Both the position numbers and the translations under genes were made by a program. This document shows, piece by piece, positions 43,504-53,480 of a DNA stretch of 64,000 bases. The notes beneath the pieces are model-generated. The model did no database searches and had not been told where the DNA came from. It was given only the letters and a program-made list of their open reading frames with translations. The DNA comes from GCA-002708315 sp964460905. Its GTDB lineage: Bacteria > Bacteroidota > Bacteroidia > Bacteroidales > F082. The stretch spans positions 51,888-115,887 of the forward strand of contig CAYWRM010000009.1 of assembly GCA_964460905.1 (NCBI GenBank). Direction: 5' to 3'. Positions within the stretch are counted from its first letter, which is position 1; each line of letters begins with the position of its first letter.

Positions 43504-44697
43504 TCATGATCCTCGTTTTGCACGTTCCCAGTTAACACTTTGCTGTCCTGCTAAATATCGTCTGAAACCAAGGAATACAGCATAATTCATTATAAAGAAA
43601 TAATATGGGATGAACAATATTTTGACTTTGATTTTTTTGTTTTCAAAATACCATCCCAATAATGAAGCAGCATAAAAGATAATTTGAGCGTAAAATAATA
43701 AAGTGTAAATATTTGAAAAATTATCAAAACCAAAATGTATTGCTAATATCAAATTCGCAATAAAAATTAGCGGTAGAGCAACAGGAGCAATAGTCCAACG
43801 AAGTACTCGGTGCGAAATATACTGGAAGCTTAAAGTTCTGTATTTGAAAGGATTTAGTAGAGGACTTAATCTAATAATAGATTGAATCCCTCCTGCAGCA
43901 ATACGTATTTTTCGTTTTAATTCTTCTTGTACGTTGGCTGAAGCACTTTCGATAGCATATGCCTCAGGATCGTATTGAATTGTATAACCTTTCATGGCAA
44001 TACGCAGTGAGATAATAAAATCATCAAGCAGTGTATCCTTTTCTACTTCCTGAAACAGTTCAGTACGGACAGCAAATAATTCTCCTGCAGCACCAACTAC
44101 TGAATATAGTTCAGCATCCCATTTTTTAAGTTTTGATTCATATTTCCAATATATTCCTTCGCTTCCAACTGCTGCATCAGTATCTTTACTAAAAATTCTT
44201 TTTTCACCTGAAACGCAACCTACCTTTGGATCTTTAAACATATCAACAATCCTCTGAACAGATTCCTTTCCTAACATAGTGTTTCCATCAGAAAAAATTA
44301 CAATTGGTGTTTTAATAAACTGCATGCCCCTGTTCATTGCCCCTATCTTGCCTCCTCTGGTATCTTCGTGATAAACCTCAATTCCTTGATCATTATATTT
44401 CCTTAAGATATCAGGTGTGCCATCATCCGAACCATCGGTTACCCATACTTGATGTATTTTTTCTTTGGGGTACTTCATCTCGAACGAGTTTTTTACTTTT
44501 GCATCAACATAATCCTTTTCGTTATAAGCTGCTACAAATAATGTAATATCAGGTTCATAATCTTCATTAAGATTCTTTTTTTTACCTGAAAATAGTCGTT
44601 TCAGTTGTACAAGGAAAAAAAGTACAATACCATAACCCAAATAGGCGTAAAAAACAATAAATAAAAGTGTCCAAAAAATTATTTCAATAAAATTCAT
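43504..44697 (-). CDS. membrane-bound family 2 glycosyltransferase
   Basis: The 397-residue protein has one N-terminal membrane helix (about 5-30), a GT-A catalytic domain (DITLFVAAYNEKDYVDAKVK, the SDGNTML metal-binding site, and the acidic LDDFIISLR), and two or three C-terminal helices (about 290-370). The layout fits processive or lipid-linked GT2 enzymes that build polysaccharide at the inner membrane. The sugar cannot be read from sequence. It follows the FkbM methyltransferase gene by 6 bases. Confidence 0.9.
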   Translation of the reverse strand: MNFIEIIFWTLLFIVFYAYLGYGIVLFFLVQLKRLFSGKKKNLNEDYEPDITLFVAAYNEKDYVDAKVKNSFEMKYPKEKIHQVWVTDGSDDGTPDILRKYNDQGIEVYHEDTRGGKIGAMNRGMQFIKTPIVIFSDGNTMLGKESVQRIVDMFKDPKVGCVSGEKRIFSKDTDAAVGSEGIYWKYESKLKKWDAELYSVVGAAGELFAVRTELFQEVEKDTLLDDFIISLRIAMKGYTIQYDPEAYAIESASANVQEELKRKIRIAAGGIQSIIRLSPLLNPFKYRTLSFQYISHRVLRWTIAPVALPLIFIANLILAIHFGFDNFSNIYTLLFYAQIIFYAASLLGWYFENKKIKVKILFIPYYFFIMNYAVFLGFRRYLAGQQSVNWERAKRGS

Positions 44698-44703
44698 AGT
44701 TAA

Positions 44704-45495
44704 TTATTTAATTTTTTTTGCTCCAATGTTCAGTTCGTCAACTTCCATAATTTCAAAGTCTGCAAAACTATTTAATAGATTTACAAGTTTTTCTTTTCCA
44801 CTATGAACAGACTCAATAACGAATAGTAAATTAGGATGGTTTTTAATAAATTTCTTAGCACCTTTAAGTACCAGATCTTCCATTCCTTCTACATCAATCT
44901 TAACAAGTATTCTATCTGTTTCTTTAATGTCCAGCTTGTCTAGCATGTCATCTAAAGGTATCACATCAGCATTAACAAACAGAGGGTTATGTATTTCCTC
45001 AAGAAAATCAGAATTCTCATTTATGTGAGATGCACCTGTATTAACAGGGTCAAAAGTAAAGCCAACAGTACGTTTCTTTTCTCCAAGAGCGAAAGGAAAA
45101 GCTACTACTTTATCTTCTATATTATTTAGTTTTAGATTAGTAATAAATACATCGTAATTAGATATTACAGGTTCAAAAGCATAACCTGTAAGTCCTTGTT
45201 TTGCCAGCAATATTGAATATGTACCGATGTTAGCACCTACATCTAAAAACACATTATAATCATTTAGATGCTTATAAACAAATTTCTTAACTCCCCATTC
45301 ATATGCGTAGTTTGCAAATTGGAAATCGAGCGTACCTTTTCGAACCAAGAACTTGCCCAAACTACTTTTGTAATATCGTGTTTTCCTTGTTGTTTTCCCC
45401 TTTAGAATGTACCTAACAGATGAAAGAACAAATCGGAACTCTCCATGTTTTAAAAAATCCTTCGTATATTTTAGAAATGTTTTAATCTTGCCCAT
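44704..45495 (-). CDS. FkbM-family methyltransferase
   Basis: The 263-residue protein has the FkbM core: FLDVGANIGTYSILLAKQG (about 91-109) for SAM binding, YAFEPVISNYDVFITNLKLN (about 113-132) and the VKIDVEGMEDLVLKGA segment (about 198-213). Family members O-methylate sugars or polyketides. In this cluster a sugar hydroxyl is the natural target, by inference. It precedes a GT2 gene by 6 bases and follows the acyltransferase gene by 129 bases. Confidence 0.88.
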   Translation of the reverse strand: MGKIKTFLKYTKDFLKHGEFRFVLSSVRYILKGKTTRKTRYYKSSLGKFLVRKGTLDFQFANYAYEWGVKKFVYKHLNDYNVFLDVGANIGTYSILLAKQGLTGYAFEPVISNYDVFITNLKLNNIEDKVVAFPFALGEKKRTVGFTFDPVNTGASHINENSDFLEEIHNPLFVNADVIPLDDMLDKLDIKETDRILVKIDVEGMEDLVLKGAKKFIKNHPNLLFVIESVHSGKEKLVNLLNSFADFEIMEVDELNIGAKKIK

Positions 45496-45624
45496 TGGAA
45501 ACAGTAGTTTTAAATAGAAATTGCTTTGTTTTCATAAATTTATTAAAAATAGTATGTTTTAAGTAATTGATATATTTTACTGAAAAACATTGGCATTAAA
45601 AGTATAACATTTTTTAAAACCGGG

Positions 45625-46251
45625 TTAAACTTTATTTTTAGGTCTTTCCCATTTTTTTGTTTTGCTGTTATATTGTTTTAGAATGCGTCCGGGGTTACCT
45701 CCAACAATTGAATAGGGAGGTACATCTTTTACTACAACACAACCTGCAGCCACAATAGAGTGTTTACCTACTGTAATTCCAGCTGTTAGAACTGCGTTAG
45801 CACCAATCCAGGCTTGATCCTCAACAAAAATTGTGGCTGTTGTTACAGGTTGGTCGGTGATGGGTATGTCAATTTCTTCATAACTATGGTTTAGACCGGA
45901 TGCAACTATGTTTTGTGCAAAAATTACATCACTTCCAACTGTAACAGGTCCTATTAGAGTATTGCTCATACCAATTCTTACACGATCTCCAATTATAATA
46001 TCACCCACTCCATTATTAATAGTTGAAAAGTCTTCAATTGTGGAGTTTTGGCCAAGAACAAAGTTATTAAACGGCATAACATCCATTCTTACTCTTCTTC
46101 TAATGAGTGACCCCTTACCCTTTTTGTGAACAAATGGGTTTACAAATATCGAAATCCATTTCCGAGGCCTGGCTTGATTTTTAGGAGATAACATCCAATG
46201 AGCTAATTTTTCTAACTTTGGACTTGATTTAATTTTTTCCTTCAGTCCCAT
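45625..46251 (-). CDS. hexapeptide-repeat acyltransferase (WcaF/LbH type)
   Basis: I place the start at the ATG at 46251 (MGLKEKIKSSPKLEKLAH), giving about 208 residues, rather than the TTG 24 bases upstream, which overlaps the glycosyltransferase stop. The C-terminal half is a left-handed beta-helix (IIGDRVRIGMSNTLIGPVTV, GANAVLTAGITVGKHSIVAA) ending in the family signature PPYSIVGGNPGRILKQY. Such enzymes acetylate or succinylate sugars using acyl-CoA. It lies directly after a GT gene, so it probably decorates the polysaccharide. Confidence 0.88.
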   Translation of the reverse strand: MGLKEKIKSSPKLEKLAHWMLSPKNQARPRKWISIFVNPFVHKKGKGSLIRRRVRMDVMPFNNFVLGQNSTIEDFSTINNGVGDIIIGDRVRIGMSNTLIGPVTVGSDVIFAQNIVASGLNHSYEEIDIPITDQPVTTATIFVEDQAWIGANAVLTAGITVGKHSIVAAGCVVVKDVPPYSIVGGNPGRILKQYNSKTKKWERPKNKV

Positions 46252-46252
46252 T

Positions 46253-47449
46253 TTAATTTGTTTTTTCAGTTTCAATTATTGCGTCATAAATAGCCTTAAC
46301 ATTATTTTCCCATGTGTGAGTATGGGCAAATGATATTCTTGATTTTGATAGTTTTTCTGAATCTTCATCCAGAGCTTTAGAAATTAGTTTTACGTATTCT
46401 TCTTTGTCTCGAGCAAGATATGTAAAATCAGCAAATGCTTTCATTGTTTCGGTAAGTGTTGCTACTACTGGTTTTCCCATGGCAAGATATTCATCAATTT
46501 TACGAGGGTAGTTTCCAATTGTCAGTTCATTTAATGCTTGGGGATTAAGTGCAATATCAAAAGCAACTAAATAATTAGGCAATTCATCTTCATTTTTAGA
46601 ACCAAGAAAATATACATTATCAATATTGTGAAGATTACTTTTTTTAAAAGCTTCGTCTTCCGGGCCAACAAGAACGATATTCCATTTTGGCTTACTTAAA
46701 GCTATGTGTTCAAGAACTTCAATGCTAAGCCGTGAACTTTTGAGTGCTCCAATATAACCTATTACCGGTGAAGGTATTGATTTTATATCTTCGGGTGATG
46801 AAGTAATAAGATCTTTGTTGAATAATGTTATATCACATCCCTGCCCAACATAAACAGAATTAGGATTAACTACTTTTGCAATATCATTCAAGTATATAGA
46901 GTTTGAAACAACAAGGTCTGACTTTTTCATTAGTTTGTCTTCAAAGAAAGCACCGTTATTCTTAAAAAATTGTGTTTCTCTCATATTATCTCGAGTGTAA
47001 TAAATAGACATTGAAGGCTTTAGTAATTCTTTGAAATAGAATGCACGGTAAAAATCACTATCGTTAAATATGATATAATTTTTAAACCCTAACTCATTAA
47101 TAGCTTTCTTGATTTCACTTGCATACTTTTTGTTGTTAATCTTGTTTAGGTATGAGAAAATGGGTCTGTAGTTTATTTTACTAATTGATTCGAGTTTTGT
47201 TTTTGGATTTAGATTCCACATATTATCTTCAACCTTAACCAAATCAGGTTGTTTGCCAACTATTATATCACGCCTTTTTTTTATTATAGGGTTAGATGAA
47301 TGACGTAGCAATGTCATCCTGTCGATTGGGTAATTTACATAGAGTACTCTGTTGTTTTTTGCAAATTGGTAAGCAATATTAATACAATTGCTACCTATTT
47401 TTGAATCTAGGCTTTGAAGGCCATGAACTATTATGTCTCTACCTTGCAT
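46253..47449 (-). CDS. glycosyltransferase, GT-B fold, paralogue 1 of 3
   Basis: The 398-residue protein begins MQGRDIIVHGLQSLDSKIGS and is one of three tandem relatives. The C-terminal half has the donor-binding segment PSPVIGYIGALKSSRLSIEV and EYLAMGKPVVATLT, typical of GT1/GT4-like enzymes related to TuaH. Its ATG overlaps the preceding stop as TGATG, which indicates coupled translation. The linkage formed is unknown. Confidence 0.87.
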   Translation of the reverse strand: MQGRDIIVHGLQSLDSKIGSNCINIAYQFAKNNRVLYVNYPIDRMTLLRHSSNPIIKKRRDIIVGKQPDLVKVEDNMWNLNPKTKLESISKINYRPIFSYLNKINNKKYASEIKKAINELGFKNYIIFNDSDFYRAFYFKELLKPSMSIYYTRDNMRETQFFKNNGAFFEDKLMKKSDLVVSNSIYLNDIAKVVNPNSVYVGQGCDITLFNKDLITSSPEDIKSIPSPVIGYIGALKSSRLSIEVLEHIALSKPKWNIVLVGPEDEAFKKSNLHNIDNVYFLGSKNEDELPNYLVAFDIALNPQALNELTIGNYPRKIDEYLAMGKPVVATLTETMKAFADFTYLARDKEEYVKLISKALDEDSEKLSKSRISFAHTHTWENNVKAIYDAIIETEKTN

Positions 47450-48648
47450 CAGTTTTCAAATTTTTCGATATAGTGATATATCTTGTCTACGAATTTTCCC
47501 CAAGAATGTTCGTTTGCAAATTGAATTCGTTTTTTATGAGCTTCAGGTGAATCTTCTTTTAGTGCATTTTCAATTAAAGATACATATTCCTCTTTCGTAT
47601 TGGCTAAATAAGAAAATTCTTTAAAATAGAATTCCATAAAAGATGTTTTTGTTGCTACTACAGGTTTTCCCATTGCCAGATATTCATCAAGTTTTAGTGG
47701 ATAATTAAGGTCGGTTATTTCATTTACGATTTGTGGATTGAGCGTAACATCCATTCCTTTCATATAGGATGGGAGTGTTTCAGGTTTTTTTGCTCCCAAA
47801 AAATACACGTTTTTAAATTCATCAAGTTTGCTTTTTTTAAAACCTTCTTGCTGAGGGCCTATAAGCACTATATTCCACTCAGGTTTTTGTTCAGCAATAT
47901 AAATTAGGATTTCAATATTAAGCCTAATAGTTGTTAAGGCACCAATATACCCAATTATTGGTTTTTTAATATTTTTTAAATCCTCTGGTACTTTAAGCTC
48001 ATTTTCATCATCAATATATAGTTCAAGATCACAGCCTTGTCCGATAAAATATGAATGTGGATTTGATTTTCTAGCAAATTTCTCAAAATCATTAGAATTA
48101 GTAACTACAAAATCTGCTTTTTCAATTAGTAACGGGTGTAATTTTTTTCCGTGCTTTTGATGGTAATTAACTGATGTAATTGCATCTCGTAATAAATAAA
48201 AGAAAATATTAGGCTTTAGATGATCTTTAAGATAAAAACCAACAATCATTTCCGTATCTCCAAAGAGGATAATATTTTTAAAATTTAATCTTACTATAGC
48301 TTCTTTAATTTTATTGGCATAGACTTTCTCATTTCTTTTATGAAAATATGAAAAAATCGCATCTGATTTTATCCAATTAATCGATTCTGATATCATTTTT
48401 GGGTATAGGAGCCACAGATTATCATTTTCCTGAACTAGATCATCATCTTTGCCTGCAATTATCCTTAAACGTTTTTTAACAAATGGTAGGTTTCTTTTAA
48501 ACAATGCAAAACTGCGTTTTAAAGGGGGGTTGACAAAAAGTACTCTGTTATTTTTAGCCATTTCTATTGCTGTGTTCCGGGTGATAGTAGATGTAAATTT
48601 ATCCCACCTTTGAAGCCCAAAAATTACAATATCCCTGTTTTTTACCAT
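47449..48648 (-). CDS. glycosyltransferase, GT-B fold, paralogue 2 of 3
   Basis: The 399-residue protein begins MVKNRDIVIFGLQRWDKFTS and keeps the shared pattern NNRVLFVNPPLKRSFALF (33-50), IKKPIIGYIGALTTIRLNIE and KLDEYLAMGKPVVATKT. It is clearly closer to paralogue 3 than to paralogue 1 by eye. It belongs to the same GT-B group. It lies between its two relatives and probably acts on the same lipid-linked glycan. Confidence 0.87.
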   Translation of the reverse strand: MVKNRDIVIFGLQRWDKFTSTITRNTAIEMAKNNRVLFVNPPLKRSFALFKRNLPFVKKRLRIIAGKDDDLVQENDNLWLLYPKMISESINWIKSDAIFSYFHKRNEKVYANKIKEAIVRLNFKNIILFGDTEMIVGFYLKDHLKPNIFFYLLRDAITSVNYHQKHGKKLHPLLIEKADFVVTNSNDFEKFARKSNPHSYFIGQGCDLELYIDDENELKVPEDLKNIKKPIIGYIGALTTIRLNIEILIYIAEQKPEWNIVLIGPQQEGFKKSKLDEFKNVYFLGAKKPETLPSYMKGMDVTLNPQIVNEITDLNYPLKLDEYLAMGKPVVATKTSFMEFYFKEFSYLANTKEEYVSLIENALKEDSPEAHKKRIQFANEHSWGKFVDKIYHYIEKFEN

Positions 48649-48692
48649 TCTAATTTTATTAATCCATATATAAATAAGAATATTCTAGATTC

Positions 48693-49892
48693 TTATTCTT
48701 TCTCAATTATTTCAATTTGATCGTAAATTTTATTTACAAAATTTTCCCATGTGTGACCTGATGCGTAAGAAATTCGTTCTTTTCTTAGTTCCTTATTATC
48801 CTCCTTAAGAGCTTTATCAATTTCAATTACATATTCTTCTTTTGTAGCCGGTAAATAAGTATGGTCTTTGAAATAATTCATAAATGTAGTTTTTGTTGCT
48901 ACAGTTGGTTTACCCATGGCCAGATATTCATCGATTTTTAGAGGATAGTTTACATCGGTAATTTCATTTACTTTTTGAGGATTTAATGCAACATCAAATC
49001 CTTTGATATAGGCAGCTAGTTCTTCAGGCTTTTTTCTTCCAAGGAAATAAACGTTTTCGAGCTTGTGAAGCTTGGAATTTTTAAAATCATCATCTTCAGG
49101 ACCTACTAAAACAAGACTCCAATCAGATCGTTGTTCAGCAATATGAACAAGAACTTCAATATCGAGTCTTATGGTAGTTAAAAATCCAACATATCCAATT
49201 ATAGGTTTTTTAATATTTATCAAGTCTTCCGGAACCTTAAGGTTGCCATCTTCATCGTTGTACATTGTTAAATCGCAACCCTGGCCTATCATGTGTGAAT
49301 TTGCGTTTGTTTGCTTGCAGTAATTGGCAAAAAAATCAGAGTTAGCTACAGCTACATCGGCTTTTTCAATAATTTGGGGTTGAAGTCTTGTTCCATGTCG
49401 TTTATGATAATCGACCAAAATTACAGCATCACGCAGTAGATATACAAAAACAGCAGGATTAAGAAGTTCTTTAAAATAATACCCGGTAATCATTGAGTTA
49501 TCGTTAAAGAGTATGTAGTTTTTGAAATTCAGTTTTTTAACAGCTTTAACAACTTGCTTCGCATATCTTTTGTCGTTAATTTTATTGAAGAAATTAAAAA
49601 TGCAAGGAGATTTTATCCAATTAATTGATTCAACAACAGTTTTAGGATAAAGAATCCAAAGGTTTTCATTTACCTGAACAAGGTCATCTTCTTCTCCTCG
49701 GTTAATCCTAAGTCGTTTTTGAATAGATGGGTCATTTTTATGCTTAATTGCCGAGCTACGTTGCATTGGAGGGTTAACGAAAAGAACCCTGTTGTTTTTC
49801 GTCATTTCGGTAGCAGTATATTTGCATGTGCTTGCAATGTTAATATCCCATGCCTGCAATCCGTAAACAATAATATCTCTATCTACTATCAT
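48693..49892 (-). CDS. glycosyltransferase, GT-B fold, paralogue 3 of 3
   Basis: The 399-residue protein begins MIVDRDIIVYGLQAWDINIA and has NNRVLFVNPPMQRSSAIK, IKKPIIGYVGFLTTIRLDIE and KIDEYLAMGKPTVATKT. Near-identical length and colinear motifs with the following two genes point to tandem duplication. It is 7 bases downstream of the GT4 gene. The acceptor and sugar are unknown. Confidence 0.87.
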   Translation of the reverse strand: MIVDRDIIVYGLQAWDINIASTCKYTATEMTKNNRVLFVNPPMQRSSAIKHKNDPSIQKRLRINRGEEDDLVQVNENLWILYPKTVVESINWIKSPCIFNFFNKINDKRYAKQVVKAVKKLNFKNYILFNDNSMITGYYFKELLNPAVFVYLLRDAVILVDYHKRHGTRLQPQIIEKADVAVANSDFFANYCKQTNANSHMIGQGCDLTMYNDEDGNLKVPEDLINIKKPIIGYVGFLTTIRLDIEVLVHIAEQRSDWSLVLVGPEDDDFKNSKLHKLENVYFLGRKKPEELAAYIKGFDVALNPQKVNEITDVNYPLKIDEYLAMGKPTVATKTTFMNYFKDHTYLPATKEEYVIEIDKALKEDNKELRKERISYASGHTWENFVNKIYDQIEIIEKE

Positions 49893-49899
49893 ATTTCTT

Positions 49900-51060
49900 T
49901 TAATTGTTAGGGTGATGGTTTTTATAAACTTCCTCGTAAAGTTTCAATACATCTATTGCCATATTTTTCCAGGAAAATTTTTGAGATTGTTTGTATCCTT
50001 TACTTATTAATTCCTTTCTTAGTTTCTTATTATCTAAAAGTTCAATTATGCCATTTGTAATTTCTTCAGGTTTGTAAGGATCTACAATATAGGCAGCGTC
50101 TCCCGAAACTTCTGGCATTGATGATGTGTTAGAAGTTATTACAGGTACACCACATCTCATTGCTTCAAGCATTGGGATTCCAAAGCTTTCGCGGAGTGAA
50201 GGGTAAAGAAATATACTACATAGGTTGTAAATGGCTGGTAAATCAGTGTTTACAACGTAACCAGTTAATAATATTTTTGATTTGAGTTCAATATCTCCAA
50301 TATCAGAAAGTATATTGTCGAGAGCTGATTGTTCATAGTCAAGCATCACTAAATATACATCATCTTTGGTTTTCTTCAGATAATCGGAAAATGCTTTTAG
50401 AACACCCGGCGTATTCTTTTTTGGATCTGTATTACCTAAAAAGAAGAAGAAATTATCTGGAAGGTTATACAATTTTTTAACTCTATCCAGCTCATTCTGG
50501 TCTTCAATTTTTCTAAAATGTTCTGTCACTCCGTTGTAAATAGCCACAAGACGATTATCACCCTCTGGGATTTTGAAAAATTCAGCAATCCTGTTTCTTT
50601 CGAATTTTGAGACAGTTATTATTTTATCACTTTTTTTCACGACTCTTGGAACATTCCAGCGCCTGTACATATTTCCAAATTTTTGGTACCATGTACCCCC
50701 TTTTTTGAATATACTGATACTTTCCATATATATTATATCATGTAAAGTTGTAACCAATGGCATTCCTGGATTTACAGGAGCGGTATTACTTGTACAATGC
50801 AATATATCGCAGCCTTCTTCTTTAGCTGCCTTGGGTAGTGCCAACTGTTCCCATGTTGGGTATGGACCTCCATTAAGCTCTACAATTTTAAAATTTTTAG
50901 ATGCTTTAAGTGTGTTTTTGTCTTCATCGGGTTTAACAAAAACAACATACTCATTTTTATGGTCTAACTTTTGCAACTCATTTATAAGCTCAAGAGCTAC
51001 CATGTCCATTCCATGTTTTTTTGTTCTAAATAGTCGTTGTCCTTCAATTGCAATTTTCAT
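49900..51060 (-). CDS. family 4 glycosyltransferase
   Basis: The 386-residue protein has the GT4 GT-B fold. The N-terminal acceptor domain starts MKIAIEGQRLFRTKKHGMDM. The C-terminal donor domain has FFFFLGNTDPKKNTPGVLKA, LCSIFLYPSLRESFGIPMLE (EX7E motif with ESFGIPMLEAM) and CGVPVITSNTSSMPEVSGDA. These are typical retaining mannosyl- or glucosyl-type transferases acting on lipid-linked glycans. It lies between the three-paralogue set and the GT2 pair. Confidence 0.92.
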   Translation of the reverse strand: MKIAIEGQRLFRTKKHGMDMVALELINELQKLDHKNEYVVFVKPDEDKNTLKASKNFKIVELNGGPYPTWEQLALPKAAKEEGCDILHCTSNTAPVNPGMPLVTTLHDIIYMESISIFKKGGTWYQKFGNMYRRWNVPRVVKKSDKIITVSKFERNRIAEFFKIPEGDNRLVAIYNGVTEHFRKIEDQNELDRVKKLYNLPDNFFFFLGNTDPKKNTPGVLKAFSDYLKKTKDDVYLVMLDYEQSALDNILSDIGDIELKSKILLTGYVVNTDLPAIYNLCSIFLYPSLRESFGIPMLEAMRCGVPVITSNTSSMPEVSGDAAYIVDPYKPEEITNGIIELLDNKKLRKELISKGYKQSQKFSWKNMAIDVLKLYEEVYKNHHPNN

Positions 51061-51086
51061 GATAATTGGTTTTATTGATCAATTTT

Positions 51087-52250
51087 TCAAGTTCCATGTT
51101 CAGTATGAATAAATTTCTTATTCGCACCTTTGATTTTAAATAATGAAAGTATTATTAAGGTGAATGCCTTAGGCAGAGTGAGTACAGCCTTTAATGTGTT
51201 AAAATTATAAAACTTAATTGGGATCGTAATAATAAATGTTAGAATACAAAGAGTTAAAACAGCTAACCACAGATTAACACAAAATGCCGGATTAAAAAGT
51301 ACGGAAATAATATTTATTAGGAATAATAATCCAAGTAACATAACCCTTGGAGGTTGAATAAATTGAATAGCTTTATCAAAGTAATCATAGTTACCATATA
51401 AAATCAGATGTTTTAAAGAGTTCATGAAATCCATGCTAAAGTAGTGTAGCTGAGCTGATAACCATCTTTTTCGTTGGTTTGAAAACACCTCAGCTTTTTG
51501 AACTTTTTCATCATAAACTATTGCATCATTTAAAAATTCAATTCTAATACCTTCCTTTAGCATTTGTAATTCAATTTCCTTATCAAAACCACCAACAGCT
51601 TTAATGGATTTCATCATTGTTTTAAAATAATTATAATCCATAGCCATTCCTGAGCCAATTAATGCAGCTGAGAATCCTAATACGCGATGTCCTTTTCTGA
51701 AGATCTTATTGTTTACCTCTTCACTTATTGCATCGAGTATTGCGAAAGGTGTATTATAATTTTTTGCAATTCTATGACCCTGAACAGCAATATATCCCAT
51801 ATTAAAGGCATCATTTATCTTCGATATGAAATCAGTCTCCATCAAGTTGTCAGCATCCAGAACCACTGCAACATCATAAATATCAGGAAGCTGATCCATT
51901 GCCACATTTAATGCTTTTGATTTAGTACTCAGATCAAAAGAAACTTCAGTAACCTGAATTGGCAATTTCTTTAATGTGGTTAAAGTTTCTTTTTGAAAAG
52001 AATCTGCAATTATTATCACATCATATAGTTCTTTTGGATAATCCTGGTTGAGTGCATCTTCAGCAACTTCAATTATAACCTGATCTTCTTTATACCCCGG
52101 TATTAATACAGCATATTTTCGCTTATCCGACCTAATTACTTCTTTTTTTCGTGCAGGGAAGAGGCTGGCAAAACCAAAAATAAATATATATAGTGACGCA
52201 AATCCCAAGTACACCAGTAAAATTATCTGAATGATTTGTATAATTAACAT
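51087..52250 (-). CDS. membrane GT2 glycosyltransferase, first of a pair
   Basis: The 387-residue protein has one N-terminal helix (about 5-28), a GT-A domain with KYAVLIPGYKEDQVIIEVAE, VLDADNLME (DxD) and the QRKRWLSAQLHYF motif (QxxRW), and two C-terminal helices (about 300-350). QxxRW marks processive synthases related to cellulose and hyaluronan synthases, although the core is shorter. It is 6 bases downstream of a close relative, so the pair may have arisen by duplication. Confidence 0.9.
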   Translation of the reverse strand: MLIIQIIQIILLVYLGFASLYIFIFGFASLFPARKKEVIRSDKRKYAVLIPGYKEDQVIIEVAEDALNQDYPKELYDVIIIADSFQKETLTTLKKLPIQVTEVSFDLSTKSKALNVAMDQLPDIYDVAVVLDADNLMETDFISKINDAFNMGYIAVQGHRIAKNYNTPFAILDAISEEVNNKIFRKGHRVLGFSAALIGSGMAMDYNYFKTMMKSIKAVGGFDKEIELQMLKEGIRIEFLNDAIVYDEKVQKAEVFSNQRKRWLSAQLHYFSMDFMNSLKHLILYGNYDYFDKAIQFIQPPRVMLLGLLFLINIISVLFNPAFCVNLWLAVLTLCILTFIITIPIKFYNFNTLKAVLTLPKAFTLIILSLFKIKGANKKFIHTEHGT

Positions 52251-52256
52251 TGCAGT

Positions 52257-53456
52257 TTATTTTTTATTATTAACAGTTTTAGATGAATGATGAGGAGTGG
52301 GACTTAGCCTTTTATGACCCAACTTAATCTTAAATATTGCTAATCCCATCATAAAAAAGCCATATGGTAAGCTAAGTATTGCAATACCGGTTTGCTTATT
52401 ATAAAATTTCTTTGGAACCGATATTACAAGAGCAAGAACACAGGTTAAGAATACAGCCAACCATAAGAAAAAGAAGAATTCATTTGAAATGAAGAATGAC
52501 AAAAAAGATACAATAAAAGTAATTCCAAGTAGTATGATTCTTGGGACAAGCATCATTTGAAGCATTTTATCGAAGAAATCAATATTGGAATGTGCAAAAA
52601 GCTCGTAAACCGATTTTAAAAAGAATGTACGTGCATAAAATATTTGAGATGAAATCCATCTTGAACGTTGCTTAACGAAAACTTGGGAGTTACTTACTTT
52701 TTCGTCCAGAACATAAGCATTATTAAGATAGCTGATTTTATTCCATTTCATTAATAGTTTAATCTCCAGTTCTTTATCCTCGTCAGCATATGTGTCAATG
52801 TCTTCCATAATTGATTTGTACAGCTTAAAATCAAAAGCCATTCCGGAGCCAATTAATGCTGAAGATATTCCTATAGCTACATGTCCCTTACGGAAGATTG
52901 TATTATTAATTTCCTCACTAATGGCATCTAATATAGCAAATGTTGAATCAAGGTTCTTAGCAACACGGTGACCTTGAATCGCTTTTTCGCCATTTGACAT
53001 TGCTTTATTTACCTTTTTGATAAAGTCATCATCCATTAAGTTATCAGCATCTAAAATTATTACTCCATCATAATCTTCATTAATTACTTCTAAAGCTTTA
53101 TTTATCGATCTTGCTTTTGTGCTATGTTTAAAAGAAACTTCGATACATCTAACTCTTTCCTCATTTTGCAATTCTTTTATTGTTTCCGGTTTAAACGAGT
53201 CAGCAATAACATAAATATCAAATAGTTTAGGAGGATAGTCTTGTTGCAGTGCTTCTTTTGTTGTATTAAGGATAACCTTGTCTTCTTTATAGGCAGGGAT
53301 AAGTATTAAAAATTTTCGTAACTCATCATCCTTAATATCATCTTCTCTCTTATAAAAGAATGAGGCTATTGCAAAGAAAAGTAAATAGAAAGCCGAGAAC
53401 CCAAAGTATATTAAGAAGAGATATTGTATTAAGTCGAATATGTAAGTGGTATTCAT
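52257..53456 (-). CDS. membrane GT2 glycosyltransferase, second of a pair
   Basis: The 399-residue protein shares the layout of its downstream neighbour: an N-terminal helix, then RKFLILIPAYKEDKVILNTT, then IILDADNLMDDDFIKKVN, then KQRSRWISSQIFYARTF (QxxRW), then two C-terminal helices. Similarity is visible along the whole length, including NKxIFRKGHxxxGxSxALIGSGMA-type matches. Both may build the polysaccharide backbone together. The products are not predictable from sequence. Confidence 0.9.
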   Translation of the reverse strand: MNTTYIFDLIQYLFLIYFGFSAFYLLFFAIASFFYKREDDIKDDELRKFLILIPAYKEDKVILNTTKEALQQDYPPKLFDIYVIADSFKPETIKELQNEERVRCIEVSFKHSTKARSINKALEVINEDYDGVIILDADNLMDDDFIKKVNKAMSNGEKAIQGHRVAKNLDSTFAILDAISEEINNTIFRKGHVAIGISSALIGSGMAFDFKLYKSIMEDIDTYADEDKELEIKLLMKWNKISYLNNAYVLDEKVSNSQVFVKQRSRWISSQIFYARTFFLKSVYELFAHSNIDFFDKMLQMMLVPRIILLGITFIVSFLSFFISNEFFFFLWLAVFLTCVLALVISVPKKFYNKQTGIAILSLPYGFFMMGLAIFKIKLGHKRLSPTPHHSSKTVNNKK

Positions 53457-53480
53457 ATGGGTACTAAATTATAAGAATTA

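Noticed and set aside
46252..46275. Upstream TTG start for the hexapeptide acyltransferase
   Set aside because: It would overlap the glycosyltransferase gene by 23 bases and add eight non-conserved residues. The ATG at 46251 fits better.
50573..51112. 179-codon plus-strand frame
   Set aside because: It lies entirely opposite the family 4 glycosyltransferase, whose motifs are complete, and its translation has no recognisable domain. It is a shadow frame.
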